DNA of 64,000 bases, taken from positions 52,570,410 through 52,634,409 of the forward strand of contig JBCFYV010000001.1 of NCBI GenBank assembly GCA_039000515.1, written 5' to 3'. This document shows positions 1 to 12,400 of this stretch, piece by piece. The position numbers and the translations under genes are program-made. The notes below the pieces were generated by a model that made no database searches, had not been told where the DNA came from, and was given only the letters and a program-made list of their open reading frames with translations. This stretch comes from Timema cristinae. Taxonomy: Eukaryota > Arthropoda > Insecta > Phasmatodea > Timematidae. The first letter of the stretch is position 1, and each line of letters begins with the position of its first letter.

Positions 1-3000
1 TTTTAGCACCGATCAGTTTTTACGCTTTTGTACTAATGACGCTAATGGTTTTAGGTATTAAGCAGGTTATATTAAGAGGAAGTATACTCGAATTTGCGTG
101 GAAAGAGTGGAAAACTATTTGGAAAAATTACCTTCAGTACACTCGACTATAAAAGTTCGTTAATTTGATTTTATATATTCATAGAGCAAGTCATGTAATA
201 TGCAGCTGTCACATTTGATAGAAAGTATTAATACTTATAAAATAACACTAATACTAAGTTAAATACTATCGATATTGCCCGTAAAACTATATGTTTTAAT
301 TATAAACTTTCCTCAGACCAGAAGCCTACTATAGTATATTGTCGATATGGTGCGAAGGTAAGCATATTAAAACAATTTTTATCCCGTTATATTTATAAAA
401 ATAAATATGTATTGTTCATTGGCATTGATATGATTGTTTAAAGGTTATAGCTGTGGTACATATGTTTTGAAATATTAATATACTGAAAGTAAGTTGACTT
501 TAATAACATTTTTAACTTTCGGATACCAATCTATACACCACGATTACAAGATGAAGGGGCGTCAAATGGATGTAAACAAAATATGGAGGGTTTGGAGTCC
601 ATTACATCACATGCTAGTAATATTTAGTTCATACGTGTTATTTGGAGGTTCTTAATACCAGACACACACTTCGGTGACCGCATGGCTTAAGGCGCTATTT
701 TTGCAATATACTGGACTACCGAAGACGGGAAGATCGGGACTCGATTCCAATCGGGTGTTTGAAGTTTTTTACTATATGGTTTTACAATCTCTCTCTCTCT
801 CAACGCAAATGTGTGTACACTTCCTCTAAAATTCCACCTTCTTAATCCCTAACACATTGGTGTAATTAGTACATTGGCGTACAGCACGAACAGTTCATAC
901 GACATGGTCCTAAAAAGAATGCTTTATATATTATTTCACAATAATATTGTTTATTAGTTATTATACATTTTAATATATAATTATATTTTCTTCTTACTCA
1001 AAACACTGTGAATTGATGCAGGCACCATGGTTCGTTCCTTAAACTGTATTATTTCATCTCACAATACCTACATTAACATTCGTAGTCTATACCGAACGTA
1101 TACCGTAATAATAATAATATAATAATATAATATAATAAATAATAATATATAATAATATTAATATATAATAATATATAATTATATTCTTTTCTGAGATAAG
1201 GTCAGATAATTAAAACACAGTGACATTTCATGAAGAAACTAACTAGGCATGTAGACTATGTTTCTAAAACTATGAAAAAAATGTTCCTTCAAAAATTCAG
1301 ACAAATTGTAACTTTTGTTAATCGGCACTTTTAAAGTTTCATGGATTTATGTAATTAATTAAAAAATCAAATTGAAAGCCAGCCTGAGTGTTTGAAAAAA
1401 TACACCGTAGTCAGTAAATATATTTGTATATAACATGTGTTTATATTAAATACATAGTCTATATTTCTTACAATTAGTAACACGTTTATTAGTAATAACC
1501 CTTTTAATAATATATTTATTTTAACAAAATAATAATAATAAATGTTTATAAATATTTTTCAAGATTGCTTTTAATAGAAAGCACAATTAACTAACACTGT
1601 GCACTGCCCCATATAACTTGATTTTCTTACGAATAAACAATTTGAGAAGCTTTTAGAAAATATAAACGTAATTTTTGAAGTCTACATTTATAACATTTTA
1701 TTATATTATCAGTATAATTTAATATATCAAAAGTGATAGCTGCTGATTACATATGCTTGACCTATGAATACATGAAAGAATATCAGGTAACTTTTTAGCT
1801 GTAGATGTGTCCTTTCGTATGAAAATTAGGGTATATTAAGTAAGATATCGCTAGGAAGTTACCCGAGCTCATCAACGAATTTATAGAAAGAATTTTCCAA
1901 TAAAAGTTAAATTTTTCATAAAAACTTTATTACATATATTTATAATATACCAAAGGTTTATAGATTTTTAAGTTTATAATATATAATAAATATAATTTAT
2001 TTATTATTTTTTATATGTTTTATGCATTACTTCCCTTTTATTTGGATATCCATAACACATTATTAACGATTTATTTTAACTTAGAAGAAATTGTTCAAAA
2101 TTTGAATTGAGAAAGGTTTGTAAAACAAGAGTAAAGTTTAAATGTGGGAAACCCCATTCACTAGATTTTCCCTCTCCGTCATTAGGGTACAAGTCGAAGA
2201 CGAGTTAACACCTTAAACAACTCTGTCACCACATTAGATTTATATGCTGTTAATAAAATTGTGGTATTAATTTAACATGTTTAAAATATTTAAATTAGCT
2301 TATAAGGGAAACACTGGAACTTTTGTTACTAACACAAATTAAAAAATGCAATCTTCTTCATCCCTCTAAAGAATGGGGTATTGATACAAAAATATTGATA
2401 GCAATAGGTATTTGTATCGATATTTCATTTAGGGAAACATGTTCTTTTTACTCTAAGAAATAAAAATCTACTTTTGCTTTAAATTTTCATATTTTATTAA
2501 ATCATAGAAATTTATGACTTTATGTTGGGAGGCATGATGGTGTCATATGATAAATAGTATGGAATAATTTACTATTCTGGTACCAGCTTTTACTAAAATT
2601 AATTTTTTCTATTTTTTTTATACTCTTCTGTTAACCTTGAAAGTTAGATAACCTGCCTTGCTAAGTTACAATCTGGCGAAGTTCTGAAGAAATAACAAAT
2701 ACAATTTTTATTTAAAATTAAAATTTAAAAAATATTTAAAATTACTTATAGATCCCAATACTCCTCAGGACTGTCATTGAGAATTAGAAGTATATCAATT
2801 ATTTTCTCCAAACTCCTGTTTTAACTAAAATATCTCCTGATTTAGAAAATAGACGTTCAGCAACTAAACGGCTTGTTTTTTCCCTTTTGATATCTGTGAG
2901 TACTCATACCAGTAAAAGTATTTATTAAGAAGGTACTAGCATCGAAATAATACCTTTTTTCCCCTAACATTCCTACCTCCGAGGTCAGCAGTGAGTTGAG

Positions 3001-3330
3001 AATATTATCTTACATCAGGTTAAAAGAGAGTATAAAATCCATTGCTTGTACAACCACGTTTACTGGCCACTGTTTTCTCTCTTTACCCTTACAAAACATG
3101 AATACATCCCCAAAGGCCTACACTGGTCAAAATTTGTGAATGAACATACAAACCGGTCTTTTGACTGTCCTTTTTTTTTACCACTCTTGTACATTTTAAT
3201 GTTAGAATTCAATTAAAGGATAATAAATAGAATAATGATTGGCATTAAAACAGCTTATACAAACCAAGTACAGCTAGTATTGCTTGCCTTGTTAAGACGT
3301 TAATACTTAGTGTGTTAATATTATGCTATG
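1..3330. other. AT-rich 3' flank of the receptor gene
   Basis: Very AT-rich, with (ata)n microsatellite at about 1105-1180 and one SINE at about 666-920. It includes the unmapped 3' UTR and polyadenylation site. No other gene seen. Confidence 0.6.
666..920 (+). mobile_element. SINE, family 2 (diverged)
   Basis: cttcggtgaccgcatggctt, a weak B box (gggactcgattccaatcggg), ttttactatatggttttaca, and a degraded tail ending gacatggtcctaaaa. Same architecture as the copy at 5779. Confidence 0.65.
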
Positions 3331-3462
3331 CTAAGTTGTGTTGTGGTAAATTATCGATCTTGAAACATAATCGTCTTCTTGTGGTTTCTCAACGGGCTTT
3401 GTAGTCTCGGTGAAATTGAGAGCAAACTTTAGTTCTGAAACCATTGCTTCCCATGGCGTAAT
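3331..3462 (-). CDS. Receptor last coding exon: C-terminal tail and stop
   Basis: Encodes 43 residues and a TAG stop: [20 protein letters not shown], then [13 protein letters not shown], ending YHNTT. The motif (I/V)(T/S)PWEA..SELKFAL after M4 is shared by arthropod kainate receptors. The acceptor is ttttatttcag, phase 0. The 3' UTR continues below 3331; candidate AATAAA signals on the minus strand occur in the AT-rich flank (for example near 2925), but I cannot choose one. Confidence 0.92.
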   Translation of the reverse strand: MTPWEAMVSELKFALNFTETTKPVEKPQEDDYVSRSIIYHNTT

Positions 3463-6400
3463 CTGAAATAAAAGTGTATTTAAAGTGTGTTTATCTGTAG
3501 GCTCTTCATCATATATCTATGTTATGAACGAAATTATCGCAAATACTCTCGTGCTAGGTTACTTTTAGACTGAGTGTCATAAGGTCTCGAGATATCGGCA
3601 GTCAAAATAAATTAAAAAAAACCCCATCAAACTATAAGTTACTTTTTTATATATAAACGTATACACCAATTAAAACAAATATAATTATGTTGTATTTGTT
3701 CTTACGAAGAAAATGACTGATTTATTTCCATATTTGTATTTACAAAATTGATATTTATATCATAAAAGCAGAAATACACTATAAAAAAGATTAGATTTTG
3801 TTAGATGGGCTAGAAAACTTAAATTCCCCAGGATGATGAAGGGACTGCCTTATATAACCAGAAAAGTATCAAAATGGGGGATTAGGAATTTTGGGGTATT
3901 AGCTATCTAAATATAGAAAAAGCCTATCAGGGTATTTATATAATTAAAATTTGGCGTGCAGGTAGAGGTATTACTAAACATAATCAAACAGGTTTTAAAA
4001 TTTGAGATTTCAAATTTGAGATTGGTGAAATGGGGTAAGAGGTTTTGAAACTTTCAAAACTATTAGAAAACTAAATTTACAAGTTTGATGTAAGAATCAA
4101 ACCCAACAGGAAGCTTGGCGAGATGGTAGAGGGATTTAATATATAACCAGAAAGTCTAAAAATGGAAAAATTTAAAATGGGGCACTGGTAAATTGAGGAC
4201 ATTGGGGGGTGGGGTAGGAGGGGTCCTAAATATAGAAAAGGTATATAATTGAAATCTGGTAGGCAGGTGGAGATATCATTCCAAATAATCAAACTGGTTT
4301 TAAAATTTAAGATTTCAAATTTGGAGTTGTTGAATGTATATATACTAGTATATATACATTCAACGTTGGAGTTGATGAAACTAAGCAGGGGTTTCGAAAT
4401 TTTCAAAACTAATAGAAACAACAATTACAGGGGTGGTATAAAACTTAGACGCGACAGGAAACTTGGCAAGATTGCCTCATAAAACCAGAAAAAACTAAAA
4501 TTTGGAAATTTCAAAATAGGGCACAGGGAATTTGTGAGTATCGGTAGGTTTAAATATAGAACTACAAAGCTACCGCGGAGAGGTGATGTGTTCTATTATT
4601 ACCTTCCTCTCGACAGCGATCTTGCGACAGTTCCAGAGGAACTCCAAGATGGCGACCAGAAAGGCCGCACAGCATCCGACGACAAGTACTACGAACATCC
4701 CTCCAACATTCGCCATGGTCAACTCATTGTTCGCGCCACCCTCAGCCTCCCCACTCTGAAGTCATGAAACAACGGTCACATCAAATTGTTGGAGGTTATA
4801 GAGAGAAACTAGTTACACTTCTACTCCACATTGACGTCAAACATAGTGTCAGTGGCTTAGTGTACGGCCAGACTGGGCGAGCGAGCTTGGTATGGACCAC
4901 TGAGAATCCGTTGAGAGACAGGGCGTACACACTAGTTTTTAATAATGTACTTTAAAACAGTAACAAAGTGAAATTAATACAAAATTTGCAGTTATAAAGC
5001 TGATTGAAATATCAGAATGTGGAGTTTAGAATAAACAGTTTGACATGTCATAAAACATTCTAGTCCATGTGATTGAGTTGGGGTTATATCTATTTTAACG
5101 CATCGTGAGTTCAGATAATATTTGCTTGAAGAGAGAGTTGGAAGGGAGAGTTGGAAGTTATTTAGAAAATAACCCTCCCCTTGTACACCCAGGCCAAAAT
5201 TTGAAACCCGACCTCCACGTCACCCAAAAACTAAAACAAACGAGCGCGAGAAGAAAACAATTGTCGTTAAATTTCAGAACACCCTTGAGAAATATTCAAC
5301 AATATGTTGGTATCACCCTGTGGACAAATATTTTATTGATTTTGACCATAAAAAAGTTTTGCTATTCAAACTGTAAAAACACAATTACCTTTTCTCAAGT
5401 CCCCTACCACCCCACCTTAAGAGCTCGTCTCATTCCACGGATAACACCCTACCGGTTAATTGGCATTGATATGATTGAAGGTATTCTTGCTAGTATATAT
5501 ACTCACCAGATCACATTTACCCCCACCGTTCTTCTTCCACCACTTATTCTTCAGCTCTCCAAGGACACCGTTTTCCGACAACTTCAGCACAGCCCCGCTC
5601 ACCAGGCTACGATATGGTGAGTCTGATACATAATATCAGATGCATCATCAATTACAGCTACTGTTTCTCACAGTTAATGCAATATACAGATAGAAATTAG
5701 AGGAATGGCACAAAATGTATTTAATTAAAATACATACTTGCAGATCTTCTTTGGAACATGTAGTCTCTGTAGTGAAACTACCCGCTTCAGTGGCCGAATG
5801 GTCTAAGGAGTCACTCTAGTATTATACTGGACTGCTGATGACGGAGATATCGGGGTTCGGATACCAGTTGAATCTACTGAGGGTGGATGGTCCTAAATGG
5901 TTTCCCACTATATCTACTCGCAAATGCGGTTATATTATCTCTAAAATTCTCCCTTCCTAATCCCTACCCTATTAGAGTAATAATTATAGTAATGTGTGCT
6001 TAGAACCTGAACGGGTAGTAAGACGTGGTGATAAAAAAAATAGTATCCATGTTTAACTGAAGATATATAATTTTAAAATGGGAAAAACTTAAAAGAATTT
6101 AAATAAATGTGTCAATATTCATAGAATGGCTACTTTTGGTGGGTTTTAAGATTAGCTCTCCATATGAAGTGTTGTTTTAGTACAACAACATTAAAAATAT
6201 TAGTTACGGTATAATTACGATATATATATAAACTGTGCAGTGTAACATTTTCCACAAATAGTTTTCCCAAGTTATATTAATTCATAATAAATTAACCAAA
6301 ATAATTTGTTCAGTTGCATGACTCGTAGTGTTTCCAGAGTAAACAGAGCTAGACTGTAGCTTATTAATTATTCTCAACACTCAGTAAGATCTGGTATCAA

Positions 6401-9400
6401 CGAAAATAAACTACCATATGGGTATGTAGAACAGAGTCTAGTGTGATTGGTCAATAGAACTAACTGATTGGGAAAGGCATAACACCGTATAGACATTTTA
6501 ACAAGTTCTGCTTACCAGGCAATACTCGAAACACACCAATGGATATTGTAGGTACTAGCATGTTTTTATTTCACGATCCTACTACCGTTTAGGTTACAAG
6601 TATCTGTACTAATTAGTAATGTTGTCGTATCCCAGATGTCAGTCGGAGATGGAACGTTGATTCCGAAACTCTAAATCTCTGATAGGATCTCTAATCTAGA
6701 GTATGAGATGAGCTGTATAAGTTTATATATTAACTATGCATCTGTGCTACAAGTGTTTCAAAAGGATTTAAGATCATGAATACTTGCACAATTAATATAT
6801 GTTAACTATTGTTTCGTGTACAAGTGGTTCAATCAAGGAATTAAGTATGGATGACTGCACGTAATATTATTGAAGTCTAATATCGTTCTGTTAAAGGATC
6901 TCACAGAATCTTAGAGTCATGAGATGAGCTTGTCACGAAGTATTATGATAGGTTAACTATTGCTTCTGGTGCACAATTGGTTTCAACAAGGAATCTTTAA
7001 AGAGTCATGATATGAGCTTGGGACGAAGTATTATGATAGGTTAACATTGTTCTGATGTCAAGTGGTTTCAACAAGGAATCTTAAAGTCATGAGATGAGCT
7101 TGCACGAAGTATTATGATAGGTTAACATTGCTTCTGATGTTCAAGTGGTTTCAACAAGGAATCTTAGAGTCATGAGATGAGCTTGACGAAGTATTATGAT
7201 AGGTTAACTATTGCTTCTGGTGCACAATGTGGTTTCAACAAGGAATCTTAAGATTCATGAGATGAGCTTGCACGAAGTATTATGATAGGTTAAACATTGC
7301 TTCTGGTGCACAAGTGGTTTCAACAAGGAATCTTAAGAGTCATGAGATGAGCTTGACAAAGTATTATGATAGGTTAACTATTGCTTCTGATGTCAAGTGG
7401 TTTCAACAAGGAATCTTAGAGTCTTGAGATGAGCTTGGACGAAGTATTATGATAGGTTAAATATTGCTTCTGATGTCAAGTGGTTTCAACAAGGAATCTT
7501 AGAGTCATGAGATGAGCTTGGACGAAGTATTATGATAGGTTAACTATTGTTTCTGGTGTACTAGTGGTTTCCAACAAGGAATCTTAGAGTCATGAAATGA
7601 GCTTGCACGAAGTATTTATGATAGGTTAACTATTGCTTCTGGTGCACAAGTGGTTTCAACAAGGAATCTTAAGAGTCATTGAGATGAGCTTGCACGAATA
7701 TTATGATAGGTTAACATTGCTTCTGATGTTCAGGTGGTTTCAACAAGGAATCTTAAGAGTCATGAGATGAGATTGGACGAAGTATTATGATAGGTTAACC
7801 ATTGTTCTGATGTTCAGGTGGTTTCAACAAGGAATCTTAAGAGTCATGAATGAGCTTGCACGAAGTATTATGATAGGTTAACTATTGCTTCTGGTGCACA
7901 AGTGGTTTCAACAAGGAATCTTAGAGTCATGAGATGAGCTTGTTGAAGTATTATGATAGGTTAACTATTGCTTCTGTGACAAGTGGTTTCAACAAGGAAT
8001 CTTAGAGTCATGAGATGAGATTGGACGAAGTATTATGATAGGTTAACTATTGCTTCTGTGCACAAGTGGTTTCAACAAGGAATCTTAAGAGTCATGAGAT
8101 GAGCTTGCACGAATATTATGATAGGTTAAATATTGCTTCTGATGATCAAGTGGTTTCAACAAGGAATCTTAAGAGTCATGAGATGAGCTTGCACGAAGTA
8201 TTATGATAGGTTAAATATTGCTTCTGTGTTCAAGTGGTTTCAACAAGGAATCTTAGAGTCGTGAGATGAGTTGGACGAAGTATTATTATAGGTTAACTAT
8301 TGCTTCTGGTGCACAAGTGGTTTCAACAAGGAATCTTAAGAGTCATGAGATGAGCTTGCACGAAATATTATGATAGGTTAAACCTATTGCTTCTGATGTT
8401 CAAGTGGTTTCAACAAGGAATCTTAAGAGTCATGAGATGAGCTTGCACGAAGTATTATGTAGGTTAAATATTGCTTCTGATGTTCAAGTGGTTTCAACAA
8501 GGAATCTTAAGAGTCGATGAGATGAGCTTGACGAAGTATTATATAGGTTAACCATTGCTTCTGGTGTTCAAGTGGTTTCAACAAGGAATTTAAGAGTCAT
8601 GAGATGAGCTTGGACGAAGTATTATGATAGGTTAACCATTGCTTCTGATGTCACAAGTGGTTTCAACAAGGAATCTTAAGAGTCATGAGATGAGCTTGCA
8701 CGAAATATTATGTAGGTTAAACATTGCTTCTGATGTTCAGTGGTTTCAACAAGGAATCTTAAGAGTCATGAGATGAGCTTGCACGAAATATTATGATAGG
8801 TTAACCATTGCTTCTGATGTTCAAGTGGTTTCAACAAGGAATCTTAAGAGTCATGAGATGAGCTTGCACGAAGTATTATGATAGGTTAAATATTGCTTCT
8901 GATGTTCAAGTGGTTTCAACAAGGAATCTTAAGAGTCTGAGATGAGCTTGGACGAAGTATTATATAGGTTAACTATTGCTTCTGTGCACAGTGGTTTCAA
9001 CAAGGAATATTAGAGTCATGAGATGAGCTTGCACGAAATATTATGATAGGTTAACCATTGCTTCTGATGTTCAAGTGGTTTCAACAAGGAATCTTAAGAG
9101 TCATGAGATGAGCTTGCACGAAGTATTATGTAGGTTAAATATTGTTTCTGATGTTCAAGTGGTTTCAACAAGGAATCTTAAGAGTCATGAGATGAGCTTG
9201 CACGAAGTATTATTGATAGGTTAACCATTGCTTCTGTGTCAAGTGGTTTCAACAAGGAATCATTAAGAGTCATGAGATGAGCTTGACGAAGTTTATGATA
9301 GGTTAACTATTGCTTCTGTGTCACAAGTGGTTTCAACAAGGAATCTTAAGAGTCATGAGATGAGCTTGCACGAAATATTATGATAGGTTAAACATTGCTT

Positions 9401-12400
9401 CTGATGCACAAGTGGTTTCAACAAGGAATCTTAAGAGTCATGAGATGAGCTTGCACGAAGTATTATGATAGGTTAAATATTGCTTCTGATGTTCAAGTGG
9501 TTTCAACAAGGAATCTTAAGAGTCATGAGATGAGCTTGCACGAAGTATTATGATAGGTTAACATTGCTTCTGGTGTACAAGTGGTTTCAACAAGGAATCT
9601 TAAGAGTCATGAGATGAGCTTGCACGAAGTTTTATGATAGGTTAACTATTGCTTCTGGTGCACAAGTGGTTTCAACAAGGAATCTTAAGAGTCATGAGAT
9701 GAGCTTGCACGAAATATTATGATAGGTTAACATTGCTTTCTGATGTTCAAGGGGTTTTCAACAAGGAATCTTAAGAGTCATGAGATGAGCTTGCACGAAG
9801 TATTATGATAGGTTAACTATTGCTTCTGGTGTACAAGTGGTTTCAACAAGGAATCTTAAGTCATGAGATGAGCTTGACGAAGTATTATGATAGGTTAACC
9901 ATTGCTTCTGTGTACAAGTGGTTTCAACAAGGAATCTTAGAGTCATGAGATGAGCTTGCACGAAGTATTATGATAGGTTAACTATTGCTTCTGGTGCACA
10001 AGTGGTTTCAACAAGGAATCTTAGAGTCATGAGATGAGCTTGGACGAAGTATTATGATAGGTTAACTATTGCTTCTGGTGCACAAGTGGTTTCAACAAGG
10101 AATCTTAAGAGTCATGAGATGAGCTTGCACGAATATTATGATAGGTTAACTATTGCTTCTGGATGCCAAGTGGTTTCAACAAGGAATCTTAAGAGTCATG
10201 AGATGAGCTTGGACCGAAGTTTTATGATAGGTTAAACTATTGCTTCTGGATGTTCAAGTGGTTTCAACAAGGAATCTTAGAGTCATGAGATGAGCTTGGA
10301 CGAAGTATTATGATAGGTTAAATATTGCTTCTGGTGTTCAATGGTTTCAACAAGGAATCTTAGAGTCATGAGATGAGCTTGGACGAAGATATTATGATAG
10401 GTTAACTATTGTTTCTGGTACTAGTGGTTCCAACAAGGAATCTTAGAGTCATGAATGAGCTTGCACGAAGTATTATGATAGGTTAACTATTGCTTCTGGT
10501 GCACAAGTGGTTTCAACAAGGAATCTTAAGAGTCATGAGATGAGCTTGCACAAATATTATGATAGGTTAACCATTGCTTCTGATGTTCAGTGGTTTCAAC
10601 AAGGAATCTTAAGAGTCATGAGATGAGCTTGCACGAAGTATTATGATAGGTTAACTATTGCTTCTGGTGCACAAGTGGTTTCAACAAGGAATCTTAGAGT
10701 CATGAGATGAGCTTGGTGGAAGTATTATGATAGGTTAACTATTGCTTCTGGTGCACAAGGGGTTTCAACAAGGAATCTTAGAGTCATGAGATGAGCTTGC
10801 ACGAAGTATTATGATAGGTTAACTATTGCTTCTGGTGCACAAGTGGTTTCAACAAGGAATCTTAGAGTTATGAGATGAGATTGACGAAGTATTATGATAG
10901 GTTAACTATTGCTTCTGGTGCACAAGTGGTTTCAACAAGGAATCTTAAGAGTCATGAGATGAGCTTGCACGAAGTATTATGATAGGTTAACTATTGCTTC
11001 TGGTGCACAAGTGGTTTCAACAAGGAATCTTAAGAGTCATGAGATGAGCTTGCACGAAATATTATGATAGGTTAACCATTGCTTCTGATGTTCAAGTGGT
11101 TTCAACAAGGAATCTTAGAGTCATAAGATGAGCTTGCACGAAGTATTATGATAGGTTAACTATTGTTTCTGGTGTACAAGTGGTTTCAACAAGGAATTTA
11201 AAAGTCATGAGATGAGCTTGCACAAAATATTATGATAGGTTAACTATTGTTTCTGGTGTACAAGTGGTTTCAACAAGGAATTTAAAAGTCATGAGATGAG
11301 CTTGCACAAAATATTATGATAGGTTAACTATTGTTTCTGGTGTACAAGTGGTTTCAACAAGGAATTTAAAAGTCATGAGATGAGCTTGCACGAAGTATTA
11401 TGATAGGTTAACTATTGTTTCTGGTGTACAAGTGGTTTCAACAAGGAATCTTAGAGTCATGAGATGAGCTTGGACGAAGTATTATGATAGGTTAACTATT
11501 GTTTCTGGTGTACAAGTGGTTTCAACAAGGAATCTTAAGAGTCATGAGATGAGCTTGCACGAAGTATTATGATAGGTTAAATATTGCTTCTGATGTTCAA
11601 GTGGTTTCAACAAGGAATCTTAGAGTCATGAGATGAGCTTGGACGAAGTATTATGATAGGTTAACTATTGATTCTGGTGCACAACTGGTTTCAACAAGGA
11701 ATCTTAAGAGTCATGAGATGAGCTTGCACGAAATATTATGATAGGTTAACCATTGCTTCTGATATTCAAGTGGTTTCAACAAGGAATCTTAAGAGTCATG
11801 AGATGAGCTTGCACGAAGTATTATGATAGGTTAAATATTGCTTCTGATGTTCAAGTGGTTTCAACAAGGAATCTTAGAGTCATGAGATGAGCTTGCACAA
11901 AATATTATGATAGGTTAACTATTGCTTCTGGTGTTCAAGTGGTTTCAACAAAGAATCTTAAGAGTCATGAGATGAGCTTGCACGAAGTATTATGATAGGT
12001 TAACTATTGCTTCTGGTGCACAAGTGGTTTCAACAAGGAATCTTAAGAGTCATAAGATGAGCTTGGACGAAGTATTATGATAGGTTAACTATTGCTTCTG
12101 GTGCACAAGTGGTTTCAACAAGGAATCTTAAGAGTCATGAGATGAGCTTGCACGAAGTATTATGATAGGTTAACTATTGCTTCTGGTGCACAAGTGGTTT
12201 CAACAAGGAATCTTAAGAGTCATAAGATGAGCTTGGACGAAGTATTATGATAGGTTAACTATTGCTTCTGGTGTTCAAGTGGTTTCAACAAGGAATCTTA
12301 AGAGTCATGAGATGAGCTTGCACGAAATATTATGATAGGTTAACCATTGCTTCTGATGTTCAAGTGGTTTCAACAAGGAATCCTTATCTGATTTCATACC

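Noticed and set aside
4534..4955. Two plus-strand frames overlapping 4603-4755
   Set aside because: Shadow of the M4 exon on the minus strand plus intron.
5105..5620. 171-codon plus-strand frame
   Set aside because: Its 3' part is the antisense of the S2 end exon and the rest is intron with a SINE fragment; no family resemblance.
6900..12385. CRISPR-like regular repeats
   Set aside because: Contiguous tandem units with no unique spacers in a eukaryotic intron; a satellite.
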